This document shows, in pieces, positions 20,621 to 32,771 of a stretch of DNA of 39,611 nucleotides. The DNA lies in NCBI GenBank assembly GCA_009731375.1, contig BJOX01000020.1:988870-1028480 (forward strand), in the 5' to 3' direction. The stretch comes from Paulinella micropora (taxonomy: Eukaryota; Cercozoa; Imbricatea; Euglyphida). Position 1 is the stretch's first letter. Each line of letters starts with the position of its first letter. The position numbers and the translations under genes are program-made. The notes beneath the pieces are model-generated. The model had not been told where the DNA came from and made no database searches. It saw only the letters and a program-made list of their open reading frames with translations.

Positions 20621-20859
20621 CGCACACTCGCCCTCTTTTCTTCTTCTTCTTCTTCTTCTTCTTCTTCTTCTTCTTCTTCTTCTTCTTCTTCTTCTTCTTC
20701 TTCTTCTTTTTTTTTTTTTTCTCTCTCTCTCTATCTCTCTCACTCTCTGTCTGTCTTTCTCTGTCTTGCTGTCTTTTTGTGTCTTTCTGTGTCTTTCTCT
20801 CACTTTCTCTCTCTTTGTTGCTTTTCCCTTTTTTTGTTCTTTTTTTCTTCACCTCTTTA

Positions 20860-20922
<63 letters not shown>

Positions 20923-20932
20923 NNNNNNNNNN

Positions 20933-20992
<60 letters not shown>

Positions 20993-21178
20993 CGCGCGCT
21001 CTCTCTCACCTTCTCGTTCGCGCTCTCTCTCTCTCTCTCTCTACTTCTCTATTATCTTTCTATCTCTCTCTATCTATCTCTCTCTCTCTCTCTCTCTCTC
21101 GCACGCGCGCGCGTTTGTGTGCATTTTGTGTTGTTATTTTTGTTTTTTTGGTTTCATTACTATTATTATTATTATTAT
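20548..21178. repeat. (CT)n and (TTC)n pyrimidine tract with a 10-N gap, ending in (ATT)n
   Basis: (CT)n 20548-20614, (TTC)n 20638-20708, mixed T/C with TGTCTT words to 20860, (CT)n to a gap (20923-20932), (CT)n to 20990, CGCG-containing CT repeats to 21115, and (ATT)n 21160-21186. All frames are artefacts. Confidence 0.9.
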
Positions 21179-21185
21179 TATTATT

Positions 21186-21419
21186 CCATCTGGGCCCTGT
21201 CGCCAGTTCGATTCCCGTCGGTGCCACCAGTATTTTCATTGAACATACCGATCCGTCTGGACCAGTATTTTCATTGAACATACCGGCCCGTCTGGAAGTG
21301 TTGGAACTGCCCTTGCGGGGGTGTCATTAGAGCTTATCGTCAATTCTTCGTACTCCCCTCACGGGTGAGACGATGGAGGCGCATGTGCAGAAATGCATCA
21401 GCCATTGACAGAGAAGCAC

Positions 21420-21485
<66 letters not shown>

Positions 21486-21665
21486 CATTATTAGGGAGTA
21501 CATAGGCCATCGGTCCTTTCCATGGGCTGATTGGTATAAAGCTCCTAGAGTAATGTTCTATGCCGTCACTTCCTTTATTCCACCGATTGGTGTGGAGACT
21601 TTCCTTATGGAATGGAGGATTGGATGCACATGGCCTTTTGGCTCAGCAATTGGCAGGAGATACAC

Positions 21666-21669
<4 letters not shown>
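21186..21669 (+). mobile_element. SINE copy 4 (forward, 5'-truncated head)
   Basis: It has the same order as copy 1: partial tRNA-like head with B box GTTCGATTCC (21206-21215), the ~34-bp duplication, a middle block, internal (ATT)n (21420-21485), and a distal block ending GGCAGGAGATACACTATTATT in (ATT)n (21667-21712). The A box is missing because the copy begins at CCATCTGGGC next to an (ATT)n tract. Sequence agreement with copy 1 is very high. Confidence 0.8.
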
Positions 21670-21712
<43 letters not shown>

Positions 21713-21716
<4 letters not shown>

Positions 21717-22024
21717 TTGGTTTCTTATGTTTCCTGTCATTTCTTGCCAGTTTCACTCCTTGGTTTCCTTTTCTTTCTTTTCCTTTTCTTTCTTTTCCTG
21801 TTCTTTCTTTTCCTTCCTTTCCCTTTTCTTCCTATCCCTTTCCTTGCGTCTTCTTTCCTTTCTAGACACACATACACATACGTGCATACAGGCATGCATG
21901 CATACATACAATTGATATACATACATACACACATCTCTACATACATACATACATCTTACCTGTGCGCATGGAAGCTTGGTGTTGCATATTTCGCATGCCA
22001 TCGCATCTTCGCAGCAAAGAACTA

Positions 22025-22055
<31 letters not shown>

Positions 22056-22078
22056 CAAGCAAGGAATTTTATTAATAA
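21713..22078. repeat. TTCC/TTTC-rich flank, (CATA)n and (CA)n
   Basis: T/C-rich 21740-21865, CATA/CACA repeats 21868-21955, unique sequence to 22022 and (CA)n 22024-22058. No gene recognised. Confidence 0.8.
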
Positions 22079-22530
22079 TGTATTTAGTCATACCGGCCCA
22101 CCCCAAGAACAATTACCTGTTTTCCTCATATCACTGAAAATGTAACGGTGAATTCAAAGCTTTGGCGGTTTGATTAGGAAGTGGGAGCCTCGGAGTACGT
22201 TGAAGGGATGAATCATATTATAATATTAATAAGTATTTTATTAATAGTGATAGTATTCGCGTAACTTGAATCATCTTCAAGTGCGGCCCGACTCGGAGAC
22301 AGGTCTCTAGATAACGAGAGGGTCGGACTTTATTAATCATAGTACTTTACTATGATTAGAGATATGATACTCCAACACGTCCGAGGCCCTAAGCCGCCGC
22401 GCCACAACCCGGGCCCCCAAACCCGCGACCGCCAAAGCTTTGAATTCACCGTTACACTTAGAGTGATACTATGATAGGTAAAATAGGTAATTGTCATTGG
22501 GGCCCGGTGGGCCGGTATGCGACTAAATAG
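22079..22530. mobile_element. Long foldback (MITE-like) element
   Basis: Imperfect inverted repeat. The left arm holds TAGTCATACCGGCCCACC (22086-22103) and TGTAACGGTGAATTCAAAGC (22141-22160). The right arm holds ACCGCCAAAGCTTTGAATTC (22428-22447) and GTGGGCCGGTATGCGACTAA (22507-22526). Arms extend inward (CCTCGGAGTACGTTGAA against CTCCAACACGTCCGAGG) for about 150-180 bp each, with a loop around 22260-22340. No transposase is present. Class unknown. Confidence 0.7.
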
Positions 22531-23834
22531 TATACGGTTGTGATTAATAAGCGGGCCTACGGTCAAGTTGTCACTAGTCTATTGCTCAGCCCCCCCTATT
22601 TAGCAATATCATATGATTAATAACGGCCCCGTCTATTAATACTTTACGGCGATATACTACTGGAAAAAGGGTACTGGCTATCCGCAGGGTGCGGACTCGG
22701 ATGCCTAGTGGCAGAGCCTACGGTCATGATAAATAGCTACTATGACTCTAGTATCACATCCGTGGCAGTGCCGCTATGAAGTTGTAGTATTATTGATAAC
22801 TTGATATTCCGTGACTTCTATACTACTACGTGACAATACTGAGAGTCACCGACTCTTGAAAATATAACTTGATAAAGACATCCCGCATACCGAAGCTGAA
22901 AAAATTTAACTTTTGGTGGCAACTTTCAACTTGAAACTCTCAGAAATATCATGAGTCATAGAATGATGATAGTATCATAGTAATATTAATAATATTATTA
23001 TAATAAAATGTCAAAATGTCATTGATATGAGGCGCCTTATTAATATATTGAACTGTGGCACCGCCGATCAATGCCGGGTCACGGTCGGATTCGGACTCGG
23101 CCGAACGAGTCATAGTTCAGTGTCAGTCCCGGCTGACTCGAGTCAGTACTGACCACACTGACTCATGATTTAGTCGTATTTATTTTGAAAGTTCACGGTA
23201 ATCTCATGATTCGTGACTCAGCTGACCGTGCCTCTAGAGGTTGAAAGTGACTAGTTACAACGCCCGATCATTTTTGTTTTATAATATCATAAGTTCTACT
23301 ACAACTTTTGAACTTGATCAGTGAGCCGGCTTAATCCATTTCACTATTGTGTGTTCGGTGACCGAGTGAATTAAATTCAGTATCGGTGGCATAGTAGTAT
23401 CGGCCAATACCCGGGCCCGGTGGTATAAATTGAAACGCATATTAATACCATCTCAAAGGCTTGTGAATAGCTGTCAAAAGGCAAATTTTTAGCACGGGTA
23501 TTAACATCTTCCAACAACTGAAGTACCAGTAACAATATTGGAGCGCCCCGGCTTTTTTTAATTAATTAATATTATTGATAATAAATAGTCATGAGTCAGG
23601 ACGGCCGGGGTCCGGCTCCAATGCAAGGTCTAACGGAGAGAAAGGAGGCAACGAAACTAGTCTTGCTCAGTGATTTCAAATTGACGTCCATGTTTGTCAA
23701 GCGCGCCAGGGATGTGTAAATAGTGACTGAGTCACGGTGACTGTCATATGCCACCTGTCACGGGAAGCGGACCAGTTGGTGGTGCAGTGTATTTAACTTC
23801 AAGATAATGCACAGCAGTCGCGCCACGAACCGGC

Positions 23835-23838
<4 letters not shown>
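22531..23838. other. Complex ORF-poor island
   Basis: About 1.3 kb without obvious simple repeats and without any open frame of 60 codons on either strand, apart from the end of one small frame at 22566. It is rich in GACTC/GAGTC words (more than ten, including TGACTCGAGTCA at 23136-23147), in TATTAATA-type AT patches and in CCGG-type dyads (CCCGGGCCCGG near 23410). No RNA or protein family recognised. It is perhaps decayed mobile-element sequence. Confidence 0.5.
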
Positions 23839-23868
<30 letters not shown>

Positions 23869-24257
23869 ANNNNNNNNNNCCCCCCCCCCCCCCCCCCCCA
23901 ATCCTCCAAAGCGAACGAAATGGAAACGTTCACGTTCTAATTGTGCTGTCAGATTTTCCAGTAGCGTGCGAAAATTTCCCTGATTTTTTGGACGCTAAAC
24001 TTTGAAATCTGAGAGAAAAATTGGAACTTAAAGGTGGCTAGTGATGTGCAACAGGTAAGTTATCACGTGGACAGCTGACCAGGCTGGCACAGGCACGAGG
24101 CACATAAGGGTCCTACTTGTTGGCCTACATATTCTGATTATTTCAAGTTCCTTTTATTGTTTTCTTTTCTTTTCTTTTTTTTTTAAGTTTTTTTTGTTTG
24201 TTCGGTTTTTGCCCCCGTTGTGTGTGTGTGTGTGTGTTCTACATAACTTTCACCGTT
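23839..24257. other. Poly-C around a gap, then unique sequence
   Basis: A C run of about 30, a 10-N gap (23870-23879), another C run to 23898, then about 270 bp of complex sequence without a frame, ending in T-rich DNA and (GT)n near 24220. Confidence 0.75.
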
Positions 24258-24258
24258 C

Positions 24259-24328
<70 letters not shown>

Positions 24329-24342
24329 CTGTGACGACAACG

Positions 24343-24384
<42 letters not shown>

Positions 24385-24657
24385 CTGTGACAACAACAAC
24401 ACTGTGACAACAACAACAACAACAGTTGAACAACAACAACAACAACAAGTGACAACAACAAAAATATTAATAACAAAAACAGCAACAACAAAAACAAAAA
24501 CAAAAACAAAAGTTGGTTGAACAAAAACAACAAAAAATCCAACAACATTAATAACAACAACAACACTGAAAAATAACAAAAACAGCAACAACAAAAACAG
24601 AAGCAAAAACAACGACTCAATGACAATGACAACAACAAAAGCAACAACAACAACAAC

Positions 24658-24696
<39 letters not shown>

Positions 24697-24740
24697 CTTC
24701 CAACAACAACAACAACAACAACAATAGTTGAACAGTAACA
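24258..24740. repeat. (AAC)n trinucleotide array with ACTGTGAC interruptions
   Basis: CAA/AAC repeats with the recurrent word ACTGTGAC (near 24327, 24383 and 24401) and A-rich variants (AAAAAC) at 24470-24620. Frames are artefacts. Confidence 0.95.
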
Positions 24741-24754
24741 ACAAACCTTCCATA

Positions 24755-25220
24755 CATACATACATACAAACAAAGTACATACATACACACATATTAATAC
24801 CTAAAAACATACATTCAGTACATAATGATTGCAATTACAGTACAAAACATTACAAAACATTACAAACCATTAAATTACATTACATTACATTACATTACAT
24901 TGCATTACATTACATTACATTACATTACATCACGTTACATACATACATGCATACATAGATACATACATACATACATACATACATACATACATACATACAG
25001 ACATGCATACAATATAATATAATACAATACAAGGTGACACAATACAACACAATACAATACAATACAATACAATACAATACAATACAATACAACAATACAA
25101 TACAATACAATACAATACAATAGAATGCAATACAATACAATACAATACAATGCAATACAATGCAATACAATGCCATCATGCAATACAATACATAACAATA
25201 CATAACATTACAAACAATAC
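24755..25220. repeat. CATA tetramer and TTACA / AATAC pentamer arrays
   Basis: (CATA)n near 24755-24790 and 24940-25005. (TTACA)n 24872-24942 with a single ACGTTAC. (AATAC)n 25018-25205 with TGC and ACA variants. The TTACA pentamer is the one expected from TTACG by C-to-T change on the opposite strand (compare 9722-10345). Confidence 0.9.
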
Positions 25221-25680
<460 letters not shown>

Positions 25681-26690
25681 TATTTTTGTTTTTATTGTTA
25701 TATATTTTATGCAACAATACAAACTTCAATGAATGCATGAAACATCCCAACTACACCAAAGTAACTATCCAAACCCAAGCAAGCCACAAGCACAAGTTGT
25801 GTCAAACAACAAAATTGATCAAACAAAAAGGCTATGATCAAATTCAAGGACATTATTTTGACAAGTATAATATCATATCTGAATATCATCTCTCTGAATT
25901 CGGCTGACTGTGACTGTTGAAGATCAAACCTGGGAGTCGTTCGTGAAGACCGGGCGGGCCAATGTAAAAAAAGTGGAATCCATTCCAAGTGAAAATTGAC
26001 ACGACCCAAGACATACCAGGTGCAGAGATTCGACTGGAAATGAATTGTGACTATTGTGTGCGGTGTTCTCTCTCTCTTTTGTATTTATGCGTGTGTATAT
26101 ACGTACGTGTTGGAAGGGGAGAGATACACGTCAATGTCTTCTTTGCCCTCTCGCTCATGCAACTTACACACTCTCAAGTTTGTGCACAAGGTGAGGTGAG
26201 GTGAATTACCTTTTGGTAGGAGAAAAAAGAGTTGTAAGAAAAGAGAACAAAAAGGTAAGGTATGGGAATATCTCTTCCCTAGAGATATCGTAGCGATCAA
26301 TTGGCTGCAGTGGGATCGATTTTAAGCTTAGCCTGCTGTAACTCCTGACATCGGTGTTGAAAATAGTGCTAGATTTTGCGAGAGTAGTGGTATTGAATGA
26401 ATCTTCATAAGGGCTATAAAAGCAAGAAGATATTTGCATTAAAGGTGTACCATGTGTTTTTCACAGGTAAAATAAGTAATAGTTGTTATGAGATAATATT
26501 TGTAGGAGTATGCATGTAAGTGCGTGTGTATGTATGTATGTACATGCATGCATACTGGCTTACACAGTTTCTCTGGCGCGGGAACATGGCGTTCTCAGTA
26601 TGGTTTCTTCTGCTCGAGCTTGCTCTTCGGTTTGTTCACATTCTTCGTATTTATGTATGTATGTATTGTAATATAATGTCTTCTATCTGC
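25681..26690. other. ~1 kb of complex sequence, no confident gene
   Basis: This is the longest stretch on the right side without large microsatellites. Frames are short (the best is about 60 codons after the GTT tract, 25720-25907, without a recognised motif). GGTGAGGTGAGGTGAATTAC near 26190 and ATGT repeats near 26525 and 26655 are minor repeats. A diverged gene exon or an old transposon is possible but cannot be shown. Confidence 0.5.
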
Positions 26691-26765
<75 letters not shown>

Positions 26766-27035
26766 CGTTCTCTGTTCATCGATGTTTCCGCGCCTTGGGT
26801 TTTTCCCATCCCCAATCCAAATCCCTTTGCTTCAAGCTATCCTCCTGCGTAGCTCGTTGCTCTTTTGCGATTTATCGCTCCTGTGCAGTCAAAAATTGGA
26901 CTAATCTTCCTCTAGTCCGTATTGGTGACTGCATTCCATCATAGCCGTCCAGTGTTGCATAGCCCGGGCTAGGTCCCTGCGGGGGTTTAGGCCTCATACA
27001 ATGTCATCATTGTAGCTTGCGCAAGCTTACGGTGC
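26691..27035. repeat. (ATCT)n then unique sequence up to the large gap
   Basis: (ATCT)n 26691-26764, then about 270 bp of complex sequence without a recognised frame, ending at AGCTTGCGCAAGCTTACGGTGC (dyad AAGCTTGCGCAAGCTT-like, 27017-27030) before the gap. Confidence 0.7.
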
Positions 27036-27688
27036 NNNNNNNNNNNNNNNNNNNNNNNNNNNNNNNNNNNNNNNNNNNNNNNNNNNNNNNNNNNNNNNNN
27101 NNNNNNNNNNNNNNNNNNNNNNNNNNNNNNNNNNNNNNNNNNNNNNNNNNNNNNNNNNNNNNNNNNNNNNNNNNNNNNNNNNNNNNNNNNNNNNNNNNNN
27201 NNNNNNNNNNNNNNNNNNNNNNNNNNNNNNNNNNNNNNNNNNNNNNNNNNNNNNNNNNNNNNNNNNNNNNNNNNNNNNNNNNNNNNNNNNNNNNNNNNNN
27301 NNNNNNNNNNNNNNNNNNNNNNNNNNNNNNNNNNNNNNNNNNNNNNNNNNNNNNNNNNNNNNNNNNNNNNNNNNNNNNNNNNNNNNNNNNNNNNNNNNNN
27401 NNNNNNNNNNNNNNNNNNNNNNNNNNNNNNNNNNNNNNNNNNNNNNNNNNNNNNNNNNNNNNNNNNNNNNNNNNNNNNNNNNNNNNNNNNNNNNNNNNNN
27501 NNNNNNNNNNNNNNNNNNNNNNNNNNNNNNNNNNNNNNNNNNNNNNNNNNNNNNNNNNNNNNNNNNNNNNNNNNNNNNNNNNNNNNNNNNNNNNNNNNNN
27601 NNNNNNNNNNNNNNNNNNNNNNNNNNNNNNNNNNNNNNNNNNNNNNNNNNNNNNNNNNNNNNNNNNNNNNNNNNNNNNNNNNNNNNNN
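27036..27688. other. Assembly gap (~650 N)
   Basis: Unknown bases. The frame reported through it is not real. Confidence 1.
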
Positions 27689-29003
<1,315 letters not shown>

Positions 29004-29015
29004 CCGACTCTATCG

Positions 29016-29152
29016 CTTGTGTTGTTGTACACAGACTATCTGCAGCCAGTGTGAAATACCCTTGCCTCGAGTTCGACTATTGCAAACCCAAGGAGAAACA
29101 AGTCAACCACTGCTGCACTGTCGATAACACCTTGCCCAAGTACGTGCTCATA
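29016..29152 (+). other. Exon-like segment with cysteines (speculative)
   Basis: After TTGTGTTGTTGTACACAG (a plausible 3' splice site at 29033) one frame reads SVKYPCLEFDYCKPKEKQVN then HCCTVDNTLPKYVL, a short Cys-containing stretch. A second, diverged copy at 30182-30258 has an in-frame stop. The pair brackets the 126-bp satellite. It may be a fragment of a host gene or of a larger tandem unit. No family recognised. Confidence 0.25.
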
Positions 29153-30160
29153 GGCAGAAAAGATATGGGCTACTTTTACGGGAAACCATCCAGGTTATGT
29201 GGTTAATATGTGATGACATGCGGAGAGTTGTCCAGGTTACATGGCTAACTTCACGCAGAGTAGCGGGAAATCGTTAGGTGGCAGAAAGATGTGGACTACT
29301 TTACGGGAAACCATCCAGGTTATATGGTTGATATGTGATGACATGCGGGGAGTTGTCCAGGTTACATGGCTAACTTCACGCAGAGTAGCGGGAAATCGTT
29401 AGGTGGCAGAAAAGATGTGGACTACTTTACGGGAAACCATCCAGTTTATATGGTTGATATGTGATGACATGCGGGGAGTTGTCCAGGTTACATGGCTAAC
29501 TTCACGCAGAGTAGCGGGAAATCGTTAGGTGGCAGAAAAGATGTGGACTACTTTACGGGAAACCATCCAGTTTATATGGTTGATATGTGATGACATGCGG
29601 GGAGTTGTCCAGGTTACATGGCTAACTTCACGCAGAGTAGCGGGAAATCGTTAGGTGGCAGAAAAGATGTGGACTACTTTACGGATCCAGTTTATATGGT
29701 TAATATGTGATGACATGCGGGGAGTTGTCCAGGTTACATGGCTAACTTCACGCAGAGTAGCGGGAAATCGTGATGTGGCAGAAGAGATATGAACTACTTT
29801 ACGGGAAAAAACCCAGGTTATTTGGTTAATATGTGATAATATGCGGGGAGTTGTCCAGGTTACATGGCTAACTTCACGCAGAGTAGCGGGAAATCGTTAG
29901 GTGGCAGAAAAGATATGGGCTACGGGAAACCATCCTGGTTATATGGTTGATATGTGATGACATGCGGGGAGTTGTCCAGGTTACATGGCTAACTTCACGC
30001 AGAGTAGCGGGAAATCGTTAGGTGGCAGAAAAGATGTGGACTACTTTACGGGAAATAATCCAGGTTATATGGTTAACATGTGATAATATGCGGGGAGTTG
30101 TCCAGGTTACATGGATAAGTTCACGCAGAGTAGGGTGAAATCGTGATGTGGCATTTTCAC
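29150..30160. repeat. Satellite with 120-126-bp period, about eight copies
   Basis: The word GTTGTCCAGGTTACATGG starts at 29227 (as GTTGTCCAGG), 29352, 29478, 29604, 29724, 29850, 29971 and 30097, giving spacings of 125, 126, 126, 120, 126, 121 and 126. Copies are about 95% alike by eye. Each carries TTCACGCAGAGTAGCGGGAA and GACTACTTTACGGGAAA. Flanked by the direct repeat described at 29016. No protein or RNA function recognised. Confidence 0.9.
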
Positions 30161-30314
30161 GCACATTAAGCGTTTCAATAATTCCTATTATTGCCAGCCC
30201 AAGGAGAAATAAATCAAACACTGCCGCTCTGTCAATAATACCTTACCCAAGTACGTGCTTAGATAGATGGATAGATAGATGGATAGATAGATGGATAGAC
30301 AGAGATAGGCAGAC

Positions 30315-30364
<50 letters not shown>

Positions 30365-30373
30365 AAGACATAT
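30160..30373. repeat. Second flank copy and (GATA)n
   Basis: 30182-30258 repeats the 29071-29152 flank (CCCAAGGAGAAA ... CCCAAGTACGTGCT). (GATA)n with GATG/GACA variants runs 30261-30363. Confidence 0.85.
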
Positions 30374-30560
30374 GGACTACTTTACGGGAAAGAAGCCAGG
30401 TTCTATGGTTAACTTCACGCATGAGTGGTAATATGCGGGAAGTTGTCCAGCTTGTATGGACTACTTTACGGGAAAGAAGCCAGGTTCTATGGTTAACTTC
30501 ACGCATGAGTGGGTAATATGCGGGAAGTTGTCCAGCTTGTATGGCTCACTTCACATGGCC
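30374..30560. repeat. ~84-bp tandem dimer related to the 126-bp satellite
   Basis: GGACTACTTTACGGGAAAGA starts at 30374 and 30458. Each copy has TTCACGCATGAGTGG and ATATGCGGGAAGTTGTCCAG, clearly related to the words of the 126-bp satellite but with an internal part removed. Confidence 0.8.
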
Positions 30561-30750
30561 CTGCAAGTGAGTACATATCTACCATATCTACACATATCGC
30601 GAGTGAGTACCTATGCATATTTACATATTTATTTCTGAATCGAATGGTCAGACTAGTGTATGTATGTATGTATGTATGTATGTATGTGTATGTATGTATG
30701 TATGATGTATGTATGTATGGATGTATATGTATGTATGTTGTGTGTATATG

Positions 30751-30783
<33 letters not shown>

Positions 30784-30895
30784 ATATGTATGTATGTATG
30801 TATATGTATGTAGTATGTATGTCTATATGCACTTACATATTTCTTGGTAGCATGTTGGAATCCATGTGCTAGATGGTTGCATATGATAGCGGTTT
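30561..30895. repeat. (ATGT)n with an interspersed ~75-bp element
   Basis: 30590-30655 matches 31670-31750 and 32125-32200 (GCGAGTGAGTAC ... TTATTTCTG ... CGAATCGAATGGYCAGAC). (ATGT)n 30657-30825 follows. A weaker partial copy lies at 30825-30870. Confidence 0.7.
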
Positions 30896-31046
30896 CACAT
30901 AAAAGCATTCACTGCCAATTACCTAGGTAATTACCCTTGATGTGGTCGGCTTCCCGGGGAAATTCCCTGAATTTCGGAATTTCCCCGGGAAGCTAACCAC
31001 AACAAGGGTAATTACCTAGGTAATTGGCAGTGAATGCTTTTATGTG
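30896..31046. repeat. 151-bp near-perfect hairpin element
   Basis: The left arm from CACATAAAAGCATTCACTGC (30896) pairs with the right arm ending GCAGTGAATGCTTTTATGTG (31027-31046). Arms are about 70 bp with three mismatches, including an internal dyad AATTACCTAGGTAATT present in each arm. The loop is about 10 bp. Low divergence means recent formation or gene-conversion between arms. Dual-hairpin copy 4 starts 4 bp downstream. Confidence 0.9.
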
Positions 31047-31050
31047 TTTC

Positions 31051-31145
31051 TTCGGTCACCGACACAAAATGTGGCAAGGTGACCGGGAAAAATTAACATT
31101 CGCTGCTCGCCAAAATTCCCGAGTTTTGCGCGTGCTCGCCGGCGA
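31051..31145 (+). repeat. Dual-hairpin repeat, copy 4 (degenerate)
   Basis: Hairpin A: TTCGGTCACC (31051-31060) against GGTGACCGGG (31078-31087). Hairpin B is reduced to GAGTTTTGCGCGTGCTCGCC and GGCGAG. Same order and spacing as copies 1 and 5. Confidence 0.6.
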
Positions 31146-31336
31146 GAGATCGAGTACAGATTATCCTGCCAAGTTACCCTTGTCCCTTACTAGGGACCTT
31201 CAAGTTCTACACCCTCAGATTTCAAAATAAGCATCCTCAAAACCAGGTGAATTTTCGCTGCCAATTTCAAAACTTGGCGATAAAATGAGAACTTGAATGT
31301 CCCCAGTCTTACTTAATACCACAGCGGGAAAAAAAA

Positions 31337-31562
31337 TGTGAAAAATAAGGTTTTTGAACCTGGCCTGAATGGTGTGGTCACTTGACTGTGAAGCGCTGTG
31401 GCCCATTGTGCTAGCCATTGCATTTTTCCAGGCCATGGCTGGCACAATGCTGGCCACGTGGCCATGGACATGTGACCGTCCCAACTTTTTGTGTGGCCGT
31501 GGTCACTTTCCACAGTCAAGTGACCACACCATTCAGGCCGGGTCCAAAAGCCTTATTTTTTC
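31337..31562. mobile_element. MITE-like inverted-repeat element
   Basis: Arms of about 54 bp at 31340-31393 and 31508-31562 with about three mismatches. The left contains GGCCTGAATGGTGTGGTCAC, the right GTGACCACACCATTCAGGCC. The interior (~115 bp) is rich in GGCCATGG and GGCACAATG words that are themselves partly inverted. No coding capacity. Outer CGGGAAAAAA and TTTTTTCCCG also pair. Confidence 0.8.
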
Positions 31563-31669
31563 CCGTGAATAAATAAGTCTTGATATGGCAGATATGTGCT
31601 CGCTCGCAAGACCCGTGAAATTTCTGTCTCGCCACGAAAATTAGTTATTTTTTTAACATCTATTTGATG

Positions 31670-31937
31670 TAAACTCATACCGTGAGTGAGTGTACATGTA
31701 TATATACACTTATTTATTTCTTGTTAGCGTGTTCGAATCGAACGGCCAGCATACATACATACATACAACATACATACATACATCATACATGCATACATAC
31801 ATACATACATACATACATACATACATACATACACATATACATACATACATGTAGCAGGACCTACCTACCTACATACCTGCCTACATACATACATACATAC
31901 ATACATACATACATACATACACCAAGACTAGTTGGAC
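31670..31937. repeat. ~75-bp interspersed element and (CATA)n/(ACCT)n
   Basis: 31670-31750 is a second copy of the GTGAGTAC ... GAATCGAACGGCCAGC element. (CATA)n runs 31750-31850, then AGGACCTACCTAC and more (CATA)n to 31920. Confidence 0.75.
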
Positions 31938-32103
31938 AGGGCAGCTACGTGTGCTGATGGGTTGACCATTGTGCTATTGTACACACAGGGCACTCACGTG
32001 TGCTGATAGTGTTGACCCCTTTGTGCTATTGTGTCGCGCGCGCAGAGGGCAGGGCAGTCACGTGCTGATGTGTTGACCATTGTGCTGCTGTGTCGCGCGC
32101 GCA
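31938..32103. repeat. ~50-65-bp tandem repeat with CACGTG and CGCGCGCG
   Basis: Three copies, starting near 31938, 31986 and 32052. Each has GGGCA-C-ACGTG-GCTGATG, TGTTGACC and TTGTGCTATTGTGTCGCGCG (the first copy ends GTACACAC instead). An alternating CGCGCGCG follows copies two and three. No gene. Confidence 0.75.
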
Positions 32104-32124
32104 GGCCTACGCAATTGAGCATAT

Positions 32125-32265
32125 ATACATCACGAGTGAGTACATATGTATAGTGACGTATGTATTTCTGCTTTTAGCGTGTTCGAATCGAATGGCCAGA
32201 CAAGTTGTATGTGCAATTGTCCCCCCGCGTCATGCAGCTGCCTTAACTGCAGAGCGCTTGGTAGC

Positions 32266-32357
<92 letters not shown>

Positions 32358-32480
32358 CCTACCTACCTACCTACCTACCTACCTACCTACCTACCTACCT
32401 ACCTACCTACCTACCTACCTACGTACCTACCTATATAGTCATGCAACATACACCTTTCGCAACTACAGAGCGCTCGGAAT
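32125..32480. repeat. Third ~75-bp element copy, then (ATCT)n/(ACCT)n
   Basis: 32125-32200 is the third copy of the GTGAGTACATATGTAT ... GTTCGAATCGAATGGCCAG element. (ATCT)n 32266-32358, (ACCT)n 32355-32433, then a short unique flank. Confidence 0.8.
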
Positions 32481-32489
32481 AGATATATT

Positions 32490-32606
32490 TTTTCTCGGTC
32501 ACCACCTAATAATGTGGTTAAGTGACCGAGAAAACCACATCTTCGCCTCGCCGAATTTCACGTGTTTTACGGGCTCGCCGGCCCGGCCCGGCTCGCCCGT
32601 AAAACC
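32490..32606 (+). repeat. Dual-hairpin repeat, copy 5 (cleanest)
   Basis: Hairpin A: TTTCTCGGTCAC (32491-32502) against GTGACCGAGAAA (32522-32533), perfect. Hairpin B: GTTTTACGGGC (32564-32574) against GCCCGTAAAAC (32595-32605), with CGCCGG-CCGGC pairing inside and a conserved TC/TC mismatch between the two stem sections. No CTAG follows B in this copy. Confidence 0.8.
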
Positions 32607-32628
32607 TGTATATAATACTGAAATGTGT

Positions 32629-32633
32629 AGGAC

Positions 32634-32694
<61 letters not shown>

Positions 32695-32704
32695 AATCTA
32701 TCTA

Positions 32705-32768
<64 letters not shown>

Positions 32769-32771
32769 GCC
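32629..32771. repeat. (ATCT)n starting at AGGACCTA
   Basis: (ATCT)n begins directly at the word AGGACCTA and ends at the 546-bp satellite. One AATC and one AATCT interruption near 32695-32706. Confidence 0.95.
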
